The notes under the pieces were generated by a model. The model ran no database searches, had not been told where the DNA came from, and saw only the letters and a list, made by a program, of their open reading frames with translations. A stretch of DNA of 10,763 nucleotides from JAIPAH01 sp964345255 (GTDB lineage: Bacteria > Bacteroidota > Bacteroidia > Bacteroidales > JAIPAH01): the NCBI GenBank assembly GCA_964345255.1, contig CAYFQK010000100.1:1-10763 (forward strand). Direction: 5' to 3'. Numbering within the stretch: position 1 is the first letter of the stretch; every line of letters starts with the position of its first letter. The translations under genes were made by a program, and so were the position numbers. Below, one piece after another: positions 1 to 6,648 of this stretch.

Positions 1-12
1 ACCAACCTAACA

Positions 13-30
13 TTGTTATTTTTGTAACAA
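13..30. promoter_or_regulatory. Probable Rex operator upstream of hydC
   Basis: The sequence TTGTTATTTTTGTAACAA is an inverted repeat with perfect 6-bp arms (TTGTTA and TAACAA) and a 6-nt centre. It has the 18-bp length and outer bases of the known Rex operator (TTGTTAA-N4-TTAACAA). Only the innermost base of each half differs. A rex gene lies at the end of the same gene cluster. The site covers the TTTG at 21-24 that could act as the -33 element, so Rex bound here would block RNA polymerase. The palindrome is seen directly; binding by Rex is inferred. Confidence 0.75.
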
Positions 31-54
31 ACATCATGGTTATTTTTATATTTG
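21..54 (+). promoter_or_regulatory. Bacteroidota-type promoter of the hyd operon
   Basis: TATATTTG at 47-54 matches the Bacteroidota -7 consensus TAnnTTTG exactly. TTTG at 21-24 could be the -33 element. The 22-nt gap between them is slightly longer than usual. Transcription would start near 59-62, leaving a leader of about 43 nt before the hydC ATG. A second TAnnTTTG match (17-24) sits inside the Rex palindrome and is probably coincidental or an alternative element, since its upstream part falls at the window edge. Confidence 0.6.
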
Positions 55-69
55 TATGAGCATTAACAC
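37..69. promoter_or_regulatory. Possible secondary, degenerate Rex half-sites
   Basis: The 9-nt string GTTATTTTT, the left half and centre of the 13-30 palindrome, recurs 24 bp downstream at 39-47. Another loose Rex-like pair, TTGT at 52-55 and TTAACA at 63-68, overlaps the -7 box and the predicted transcription start. Neither is a full palindrome. They could be low-affinity sites for a second Rex dimer or simply AT-rich chance matches. Confidence 0.25.
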
Positions 70-102
70 CGTATTAGATTTAACGGGTAATTTCACCATT
101 TT

Positions 103-567
103 ATGGAGGACCAAATTAAAAAAATATTAGCTGAATACAGGCATGCCGGTCGCGAGGATTTAATCCCTGTATTGCAGTTAATTCAGGAAAAATTCGATTA
201 CCTGCCCGCAGAAGCGATAGACCAGCTTAGCCGGGAATTTTCATTGCCACCCAGCAAGGTATACAGTATTGCCACATTTTATAACCAATTCAGTTTTTCT
301 TCCAAAGGAACATACCACATCAAAGTATGTAATGGGACTGCCTGCCACATATCAGGCGCTGGTGAAGCATTAAAAGAGCTCGAAAAGCAGCTGGACATCC
401 ACCCTGGTCAAAAAACAAATGACGGGCTTTTCAGTCTCGAAGCAGCTCCCTGCATAGGAGCCTGCAGCCAGTCGCCCGTCATACGGGTGAATGATCTTTA
501 TTACAGGAACGTCAATGCCAATGAAATAAAAGAAATATTGCAATCATACCGCAATAACGAAGAATGA
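103..567 (+). CDS. hydC: HydC, NuoE-like [2Fe-2S] subunit of NAD-dependent [FeFe]-hydrogenase
   Basis: This 154-residue cytosolic protein belongs to the thioredoxin-like [2Fe-2S] ferredoxin family of NuoE (24-kDa complex I subunit), HydC and HndA. Residues 1-60 form the helical N-terminal region typical of NuoE. The cluster ligands are C76 and C81 (C-N-G-T-A-C) and C117 and C121 (C-I-G-A-C), the complete CX4C...CX3C set. Length is close to the roughly 160 residues known for HydC. It would pass electrons to or from the flavin subunit HydB. The ATG at 103 is the only sensible start because an in-frame stop lies at 88-90. The stop overlaps the hydB start by 4 nt (ATGA), indicating translational coupling. 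The hydB and hydA neighbours separate it from a complex I nuoE. Confidence 0.9.
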   Translation: MEDQIKKILAEYRHAGREDLIPVLQLIQEKFDYLPAEAIDQLSREFSLPPSKVYSIATFYNQFSFSSKGTYHIKVCNGTACHISGAGEALKELEKQLDIHPGQKTNDGLFSLEAAPCIGACSQSPVIRVNDLYYRNVNANEIKEILQSYRNNEE

Positions 568-2504
568 TGAATAAAGAAGCTACTTCATATGAAATGCTTG
601 AACAGCTGCTGATTAAGCTGCCGGCTGCTTTGCCAGCAGAGCTGGAAGAGAAAATGAAACGGCTGCGAAGAGACACAGTCGACAAGCCGGTTATCTACTT
701 AGGCAGTGGTACATGCGGACATGTTGCCGGGGCTAAAGAAACTCTGGCACAAATCAATGCTTATCTTGAAGAGAACCAGCAAGAAGCTGAAGTTGTCGAG
801 GTTGGCTGCATTGGTATGTGCTGGGCCGAACCCCTTGTGGATATCCAGCTGCCGGGGCGTTCACGGATAAGCTACCAGCAGGTAACACCCGATAAAGTTA
901 CTGAAATACTTGATGCCACCTTCAATATTACCTATGAGCCCAAATACGTCCTCGGGCAATTTCAGAATTATAACATGGAGCCCTGGGAGGAGATTCCTTA
1001 CATTGAAGACCTCCCTTTCTTTAAGAACCAAAAGCGCCTGGTATTAGAAAATTGCGGCATCGTCAACCCCGTGAGCATTGAAGAATACCTGGCCCATGGA
1101 GGGTATAAAGCGATGGCAAAAACCGTTTTGCACAAAACACCTGAAGGAACAAGGGATATCATAAAAACCAGTGGCCTCCGGGGAAGAGGTGGCGGAGGGT
1201 ACCTTACCGGCAAAAAGTGGATAGCAGCAGCCGAGGCTCAGGGAGAGCAAAAATATCTCATTTGTAATGCCGACGAGAGTGACCCGGGGGCTTTTATGGA
1301 CCGGGCATTGATTGAGGGAAATCCTCACCTGCTGATTGAAGGAATCATTATTGCATCCTATGCCATTGGTACCGGCAAAAGCTATATCTACATTCGTTCT
1401 TCTTATGAGCTGGCCAGGCAACGTCTTGAGCAGGCCATTGAAGAGTGCAAGGAATCGGGGCTGCTGGGGCACAATATTCTTGACAGTGGCTTCAACCTGC
1501 ATATTAAAATCAAAACCGGCGCCGGAGCATTTGTTTGCGGGGAAGAGACGGCGCTCATCAACAGCCTGGAAGGCAAACGGGGCATACCACGCCCCAAGCC
1601 GCCCTATCCTTCTCAGCGGGGACTTTTTAATAAACCCACCGTCGTTAATAATGCAGAGACACTGGCAAATGTTCCTAAAATACTCCTTAAAGGAAATGAT
1701 TGGTATCAAAATATAGGAACAACTGAAAGCCCGGGCACCAAACTGTTTTCTGTTTCGGGTAAGGTAAGGCACACCGGCTTGATAGAGGTTCCTATGGGAA
1801 CTACCTTCAGGCAAGTCATTGATAATATTGCCGGAGGAATGGAAAACAGCGGCGCCTTCAAAGCGGCCCAAATAGGAGGACCTTCGGGTAGCTGCATCGT
1901 AAGGGATAATCTCGATACACCCATCGATTATGAATCGCTGGAAGGTATCGATGCCATCATGGGTTCGGGTGGACTGGTCGTAGCAGATGACAGCACCTGC
2001 ATGGTGGACTTATCCAGGTTCTTTATGGATTTCCTGCAAAAAGCAAGCTGTGGCAAATGTATCCCATGCCGGGAAGGCACGCGCAGGATGCTGGAAATTC
2101 TTGATAGCATCACCCGCCGGCCACAAGACAATAATCACAGCTCTCTCGACAGGTTTAAGGGAGTCATGCAATTGGAAGAGCTTGGTCAGGTCATTGAAAC
2201 AACCTCGCTTTGTGGCCTGGGGCAAACAGCGCCCAAGCCTGTGCTAAGCGCCTTGCACCATTTCCGGGATGAATTTGAAGAACATATTTTTGACCGAAAA
2301 TGCCGGGCTAGTGTATGCAGTGAACTGCGCACCTATCACATCGATGTGGAAGCATGCACAGGATGCACTATATGCGCAGCAAAATGCCCTGAAAATGCTA
2401 TAATCGGAACAGCACACCACCCTCATTTTATTGTGGAGGACAAATGTACTGGTTGCGGAGTATGCTATGACGTGTGTAAGTTTGATGCTGTAAGAATAAA
2501 ATAG
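564..2504 (+). CDS. hydB: HydB, NuoF-like flavin and NAD(H)-binding subunit of [FeFe]-hydrogenase
   Basis: This 646-residue protein would oxidise or reduce NAD(H) at FMN. Domains in order: a thioredoxin-like [2Fe-2S] domain (about 42-120) with only three of the usual four cysteines (C51, C82, C86); a NuoF core with the FMN/NAD loops GLRGRGGGG (204-212), NADESDPGAF (235-244) and GAGAFVCGEE (319-328); the N3-type [4Fe-4S] site C496, C499, C502 and C550; and a C-terminal two-cluster ferredoxin domain with C598/C601/C604/C608 and C628/C631/C634/C638. H574, C580 and C585 line up with the HxnC-x4-C region that precedes this domain in Thermotoga HydB, where a metal site has been described. The extra ferredoxin domain separates HydB from complex I NuoF and is found in bifurcating enzymes, but bifurcation cannot be proven from sequence. 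An adjacent second ATG at 567 is an equally possible start. Confidence 0.93.
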   Translation: MMNKEATSYEMLEQLLIKLPAALPAELEEKMKRLRRDTVDKPVIYLGSGTCGHVAGAKETLAQINAYLEENQQEAEVVEVGCIGMCWAEPLVDIQLPGRSRISYQQVTPDKVTEILDATFNITYEPKYVLGQFQNYNMEPWEEIPYIEDLPFFKNQKRLVLENCGIVNPVSIEEYLAHGGYKAMAKTVLHKTPEGTRDIIKTSGLRGRGGGGYLTGKKWIAAAEAQGEQKYLICNADESDPGAFMDRALIEGNPHLLIEGIIIASYAIGTGKSYIYIRSSYELARQRLEQAIEECKESGLLGHNILDSGFNLHIKIKTGAGAFVCGEETALINSLEGKRGIPRPKPPYPSQRGLFNKPTVVNNAETLANVPKILLKGNDWYQNIGTTESPGTKLFSVSGKVRHTGLIEVPMGTTFRQVIDNIAGGMENSGAFKAAQIGGPSGSCIVRDNLDTPIDYESLEGIDAIMGSGGLVVADDSTCMVDLSRFFMDFLQKASCGKCIPCREGTRRMLEILDSITRRPQDNNHSSLDRFKGVMQLEELGQVIETTSLCGLGQTAPKPVLSALHHFRDEFEEHIFDRKCRASVCSELRTYHIDVEACTGCTICAAKCPENAIIGTAHHPHFIVEDKCTGCGVCYDVCKFDAVRIK

Positions 2505-2510
2505 GAGGAA
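2503..2510 (+). promoter_or_regulatory. Strong Shine-Dalgarno site of hydA, fixing a GTG start
   Basis: AGGAGGAA overlaps the hydB stop codon (2502-2504). The core AGGAGG ends 4 nt before the GTG at 2513. So strong a Shine-Dalgarno sequence is unusual for Bacteroidota. It supports GTG as the hydA start, and the residues after it match the N-terminus of the ferredoxin domain. Confidence 0.7.
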
Positions 2511-2512
2511 CT

Positions 2513-4228
2513 GTGATTGAAATAGAAGTCAATAATAAAACCATAGAGGCTAAAAAAGGAGAACTTCTGCTAAGCGCACTTAAGCGCAACGGCATTCATG
2601 TTCCCACCCTCTGCTATATGAAGGATTTATACCCCAGCGGAGCCTGTCGCATGTGCGTTGTAGAAGTAGAAGGAATGAGTAACCTGGTTCCTGCCTGCTC
2701 ATACCCTGTTGAGAAACGGATGCGCATCAAAACACACTCGCCCCGCGTGGTATCTGCCAGAAAAATGTTGGTAGAACTCCTGCTCTCCAATCATCCTGAT
2801 GATTGTCTTTACTGCATTCGAAATGGCAACTGCGAACTTCAGAAACTGGCAGAGGAACTTAATGTCCATGAGCGACGATTTTTCGGCAAAAAGAGTAAAG
2901 GAAAGCTGGATAACAGCTCCCCCAGCCTGGTCCATGATCCTGAAAAATGTATCCTTTGCGGGCGCTGCGTCCGCTATTGCGACGAAATTCTGAAGGTCTC
3001 GGCCATCGATTTCATCAATAAAGGAAATACAGCTACCATAGGGGCTGATCTCAACAAAGGATTAAACTTATCAACATGCATCAACTGCGGACAGTGCATC
3101 ATGGCTTGTCCTACAGGAGCTCTGCACGAAAAAACCAGCCAAAGTAAAATCAGGCAGGTCATCCACGAAAAAGACAAGCATGTGGTCGCCATCATGGATA
3201 GTGGCATAGCGGTTTCTTTGGCTGAAGAATTCAATATCAAGACGGGAAAGAACATTGAACAGCTTATCGCTGCCGCGATGCGAATAATAGGATTCAATCG
3301 TGTTTTTGATTCCGGTTTCGGAGCCGACCTGATGATTAATGAAATGTCGCAGGAGTGGTTTGACAGAATGGATGCCGAAGAAAAACTTCCGATGATTAGC
3401 ACCCATTGTCCCTCCTGGGTGAAATACGCGGAAGCCAACTATCCTGAGCTCATAGAAAACTTCACAACAGTTAATCCGCCCCAGGAGATTACAGGAAGCA
3501 TGATCAAAAATCATTATGCTGAAAAAACAGGGATAAATAAAGAAAATGTTTTTGTAGTTTCGCTAACCACCTGCACAGCGCGCAAGGAAGAACGCATGAG
3601 AAAGGCCTATTCTCCTCACGGGATTTCATACGTTGATGCAGTAATGACTACAAGAGAAGTGGCCGACTTTATTAAGCTGCACGGAATAGACTTAAACCAG
3701 ATAGAAGAGGAACTCACAGATTTACCTTACGGCATGAGCAGCACGGCAGGAAAAATGTTCTCCTCACCGGGCGGGTTGACCGAAGGACTGGTCAGGACCG
3801 CTTTCTTCCATGCGAATGAACGGGAAATAAGACCGCACAGGATTACACGACTGCGCAATAACAAGGCCGTCAAAGAATATCAGTTCCGCAGAAACGGCAG
3901 GGACTATAATATGATAGCCGTAAACGGACTGGCTGAGGCTATAAAAGTTATCAGGGAGATGAAACAGGGATATCGAAAACCCGCATTCATAGAAGTGCTT
4001 ACTTGTAAGCAAGGATGCCTCAATGGGGGTGGTCAGCCGCTGAGGCAGCCTGACAGCCACATCAATCTGAGAAAAAAAGCCATCTACAATCTCGATAACC
4101 AGGGGTCGATCAAAACAGCTCATAAGAACCCTGAAATCGAGGAGCTTTACAAAAAGTTCCTGGAAAAGCCGGGAAGTGAAAAAAGCAGGCAGCATTTGTA
4201 TAATGCACAATTGTTAGATAAGGAGTAA
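2513..4228 (+). CDS. hydA: HydA, [FeFe]-hydrogenase catalytic subunit with non-canonical H-cluster pocket
   Basis: This 571-residue soluble protein has the full electron wire of group A [FeFe]-hydrogenases: plant-type [2Fe-2S] (C34, C45, C48, C62); His-Cys [4Fe-4S] (H94, C98, C101, C107); and two [4Fe-4S] clusters (C146/C149/C152/C156 and C189/C192/C195/C199). The H domain follows (about 220-571). All four H-cluster cysteines are present: C299, C354, C498 and C502. The surrounding motifs differ from the consensus. TSCCPxW is STHCPSW (296-302), so the proton-relay Cys is H298. MPCxxKK is TTCTARK (352-358). The third motif is LTCKQGC (496-502) instead of MACxGGC. GGGQP (505-509) is intact. The protein ends like Clostridium CpI and lacks the C-terminal [2Fe-2S] domain of Thermotoga HydA. 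The proposed role is H2 evolution or uptake with HydB and HydC; the substitutions make the turnover rate uncertain. Confidence 0.88.
   Translation: MIEIEVNNKTIEAKKGELLLSALKRNGIHVPTLCYMKDLYPSGACRMCVVEVEGMSNLVPACSYPVEKRMRIKTHSPRVVSARKMLVELLLSNHPDDCLYCIRNGNCELQKLAEELNVHERRFFGKKSKGKLDNSSPSLVHDPEKCILCGRCVRYCDEILKVSAIDFINKGNTATIGADLNKGLNLSTCINCGQCIMACPTGALHEKTSQSKIRQVIHEKDKHVVAIMDSGIAVSLAEEFNIKTGKNIEQLIAAAMRIIGFNRVFDSGFGADLMINEMSQEWFDRMDAEEKLPMISTHCPSWVKYAEANYPELIENFTTVNPPQEITGSMIKNHYAEKTGINKENVFVVSLTTCTARKEERMRKAYSPHGISYVDAVMTTREVADFIKLHGIDLNQIEEELTDLPYGMSSTAGKMFSSPGGLTEGLVRTAFFHANEREIRPHRITRLRNNKAVKEYQFRRNGRDYNMIAVNGLAEAIKVIREMKQGYRKPAFIEVLTCKQGCLNGGGQPLRQPDSHINLRKKAIYNLDNQGSIKTAHKNPEIEELYKKFLEKPGSEKSRQHLYNAQLLDKE
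4220..4225 (+). promoter_or_regulatory. Shine-Dalgarno site of the sensory hydrogenase-kinase gene
   Basis: AAGGAG lies 6 nt before the ATG at 4232 and overlaps the end of hydA, whose stop is at 4226-4228. It supports the chosen start and close translational linkage between the two genes. Confidence 0.6.
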
Positions 4229-4231
4229 GCA

Positions 4232-6232
4232 ATGAGCCAGGCAGTAAGAAAAAAGTTGGTTTACACTATACCTGATCGATGCAGGGTTTGTTACACATGC
4301 GTCAGAGAATGCCCCGCTAAGGCCATTCAAATTATTAACGGACAGGCGCAGGTTATTAATAAACGATGCATAGGCTGCGGTAATTGCGTGAAGGTATGCA
4401 GCCAGCAAGCCAAAGACTTCATAAAGTTAACCAATGAGGTAGAGCAGCTGCTAAAAGACGACAGACCGGTGGCCGCCCTGGTAGCTCCGAGTTTTCCTTC
4501 CGAATTCTCAGAAATCGAAGATTACAGCCTTTTTCCCGGTATGTTAAGAGCGTTAGGGTTTGACTATGTGTGCGAAGTCGCCTTTGGGGCTGATTTAGTG
4601 GCTAAGAAGTTTAATGAGTTACTCGGGCGAACAGATAAATCCTTTATATCTAGCGATTGCCCTGCCATTGTTTACTACATCGAACACTATCATCCTAAGC
4701 TGGCTAAGCATCTGGCGCCTATCGTGAGTCCTATGGTTGCCATGTCGAGGGTTGTAAAAGAAAAATACGGAGAAGACCTTAAGATTGTTTTTATCGGACC
4801 CTGTGTGGCCAAAAAGGCAGAATCGAACGAAACCGATCAGGAGCTCACATTCATGGAGCTCCGGGAGATGTTTGAAAAAGCACAAATTACGCCGGAAGAT
4901 ACGAAGCCATCTGCATTCGATGCTCCCGTCGGAGGAAAAGGTGCTATCTTCCCGGTCAGTCGCGGGTTAGTGCAAAACCTGGACGCCGCTGAAGACATTA
5001 ACGACGGTAGAATTATCACTGCGGAGGGGCGTTCCAATTTTAAAGAAGCCATCAAAGAATTTGAAAAGGGAGTCATCTACCAAAACCTGATGCTTCTGGC
5101 ATGCGATGGGTGTATTATGGGGCCCGGCACCTCCTCGCGGGGGCATAACAAATACTCACGGCGCCTGAAAGTAAACAGCTATGTAAAACAGAAGCTGAAA
5201 GGCCTCAACGCAGATCAATGGAAAAAAGATATCGAAGCCTATGAACAGCTGGACCTCAGCCAGTCGTTCAAGCGGGCCGATCGAAGAATGGAAATACCCT
5301 CTGATGAGGAAATCCAAAAAATACTTACATCTATTGGAAAATATTCGGAAAAGGACCATCTCAACTGCGGCGCCTGTGGTTATGAAACCTGCCGCGAGCA
5401 TGCGATAGCTATCGTTCAGGGACTGGCCGAGCATGAAATGTGCCTCCCCTATTCTATAGAAAAATTGCATAATTCACTTAATGAACTCAGAATATCGAAC
5501 CAACAACTTAATTCGGCACGCGAAGCGCTGAAGCAGCAGGAGAAGCTGGCACACATGGGGCAACTCTCAGCGGGCATCGCCCATGAATTAAATAACCCCC
5601 TGGGGGTTATTATAATGTACAGCAATATTTTGCTCGACGAAACAAATGAAGACTCAGATTTTTATAACGATCTGAGATTAATTGTCGAACAGTCTGATCG
5701 ATGCAAAAGCATCGTAAGCGGGCTACTGAATTTTGCCAGAAAAAATCAGGTAAAATTTGACCAGATCAATATGGGCGAATTGATTCACAAAAGCCTTGAG
5801 TCGGTCATAATAAAAAATAATGTGGAATTAAAAATCAGAAACAACCTTACCAACCCGGTGGCTTATGTAGATGTGGAACAAATGATTCAGGCCATCTCCA
5901 ATCTGGCTAAAAACGGTATAGAAGCCATGCCCGGTGGGGGCGAGCTAATCATCAACCTGGACGATTCAAATGAAGAGGTGACAATTGAGGTAGCAGACAC
6001 AGGAAAAGGGATTGATAAGGAAAACCTGGATAAAGTATTCGAGCCTTTCTATACCACCAAAGAGATTGGCAAAGGAACAGGGCTGGGCCTTGCAACAATC
6101 TACGGGATTGTTAAGATGCATAAAGGAAAAATAAACGTGGAATCAAACACCGATCCTGATAAAGGATCAACAGGCACAAAGTTCGCAATAAACCTTCCAC
6201 GACATCATGCAAAAAAAGAAAAAGCAATATAA
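4232..6232 (+). CDS. Sensory [FeFe]-hydrogenase fused to a histidine kinase (HydS-like)
   Basis: This 666-residue protein has no membrane segment. Domains in order: a two-cluster ferredoxin (C17/C20/C23/C27 and C46/C49/C52/C56); an [FeFe]-hydrogenase H domain (about 75-330) with motifs SSDCPA (140-145), GPCVAKK (189-195) and ACDGCIMGPG (290-299); a 4Fe-4S domain with C379, C382, C387 and C404; a short helical linker (about 405-440); and a histidine kinase. The kinase has H-box H451 in AHELNNPLG, N-box N557 and N561, G1 box DTGKG (589-593) and G2 box GTGLGL (615-620). The third H-cluster motif is CX2C rather than CX3C, as in the group C sensory hydrogenases. The kinase and this motif point to H2 or redox sensing rather than H2 production. 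No PAS domain is seen, so the Fe-S domain probably couples directly to the kinase. It starts 3 nt after hydA, and two receiver proteins follow. Confidence 0.88.
   Translation: MSQAVRKKLVYTIPDRCRVCYTCVRECPAKAIQIINGQAQVINKRCIGCGNCVKVCSQQAKDFIKLTNEVEQLLKDDRPVAALVAPSFPSEFSEIEDYSLFPGMLRALGFDYVCEVAFGADLVAKKFNELLGRTDKSFISSDCPAIVYYIEHYHPKLAKHLAPIVSPMVAMSRVVKEKYGEDLKIVFIGPCVAKKAESNETDQELTFMELREMFEKAQITPEDTKPSAFDAPVGGKGAIFPVSRGLVQNLDAAEDINDGRIITAEGRSNFKEAIKEFEKGVIYQNLMLLACDGCIMGPGTSSRGHNKYSRRLKVNSYVKQKLKGLNADQWKKDIEAYEQLDLSQSFKRADRRMEIPSDEEIQKILTSIGKYSEKDHLNCGACGYETCREHAIAIVQGLAEHEMCLPYSIEKLHNSLNELRISNQQLNSAREALKQQEKLAHMGQLSAGIAHELNNPLGVIIMYSNILLDETNEDSDFYNDLRLIVEQSDRCKSIVSGLLNFARKNQVKFDQINMGELIHKSLESVIIKNNVELKIRNNLTNPVAYVDVEQMIQAISNLAKNGIEAMPGGGELIINLDDSNEEVTIEVADTGKGIDKENLDKVFEPFYTTKEIGKGTGLGLATIYGIVKMHKGKINVESNTDPDKGSTGTKFAINLPRHHAKKEKAI
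5591..5611. repeat. 21-nt perfect palindrome inside the kinase H-box coding sequence
   Basis: AATAACCCCC and GGGGGTTATT flank a single T, giving 10-bp arms. The stretch encodes N454 to I460, the conserved NNPLGVI of the H-box. As RNA it could fold into a strong hairpin with 9 base pairs. Part of the symmetry is forced by the conserved residues, so it may have no function. Confidence 0.5.
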
Positions 6233-6244
6233 AAACAGACTGCT

Positions 6245-6643
6245 ATGGCTAAATATGATGAAACAATTCTGATTGTAGATGATGACAGTGATTACCTATT
6301 CCAGACAAAACTACTGGTAGAAGGATTTGGCTATAATACCATTACAGCCGATAGTCAGAAGGAAGGGGAAAAAATCATTTCCACTACAAAACCTGATTTG
6401 GCAATAATCGACCTAATGATGGAAAACGAGGACAGCGGGTTTATTCTTAGCTATAAAATGAAGAAAAAGTACCCTGATGTTCCCATCATAATTGCGACAG
6501 CCGTTACTGCCGAAACAGGAATGTCGTTCGACATCAATTCGGAAGAAGATAAAAAGTGGATAAAAGCAGACTTGTTTCTGGATAAAGGAATCAGAAACGA
6601 CCAGCTTGAGAGAGAGATAAAGCGTTTGCTTGAACAAGAGTAA
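6245..6643 (+). CDS. Stand-alone receiver-domain response regulator
   Basis: This 132-residue protein is a single CheY-like receiver domain with no output domain. The acidic pocket is D12 and D13, the predicted phosphorylated residue is D56 (IIDLMM), the switch Thr is T85 and the conserved Lys is K114. The spacing from T85 to K114 is about seven residues longer than in CheY. The extra stretch (about 88-108) is acidic and ends in FLDKG, so the usual Pro after the Lys is Gly. It begins 12 nt after the hydrogenase-kinase gene and is the likely first phosphate acceptor. It could act by protein contact or as a phosphorelay intermediate; it cannot bind DNA by itself in any recognisable way. Confidence 0.85.
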   Translation: MAKYDETILIVDDDSDYLFQTKLLVEGFGYNTITADSQKEGEKIISTTKPDLAIIDLMMENEDSGFILSYKMKKKYPDVPIIIATAVTAETGMSFDINSEEDKKWIKADLFLDKGIRNDQLEREIKRLLEQE

Positions 6644-6648
6644 AAACT

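Noticed and set aside
56..130. A 24-codon open frame starting at ATG 56, overlapping the hydC start
   Set aside because: It has no ribosome-binding site, begins at or before the predicted transcription start, and its deduced peptide has no attenuator-like feature.
1044..1871. A 275-codon open frame on the minus strand within hydB
   Set aside because: It lies wholly opposite the strongly conserved NuoF core of hydB, shows no recognisable motif, and is a shadow of biased codon use.
103..2504. Possibility that the first two genes belong to respiratory complex I (nuoE, nuoF)
   Set aside because: HydB has the N-terminal [2Fe-2S] and C-terminal two-cluster domains absent from NuoF, hydA follows directly, and no other nuo gene is present.
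4840..4862. GGAGCTC repeated as an inverted pair in the sensory hydrogenase gene
   Set aside because: GGAGCTCC is self-complementary, so two copies automatically look like a hairpin. It lies in coding sequence with no other sign of function.
5699..5714. CGATGC-AAAA-GCATCG hairpin in the kinase coding region
   Set aside because: It has only a 6-bp stem with no following T run, inside conserved coding sequence; it is not a terminator.
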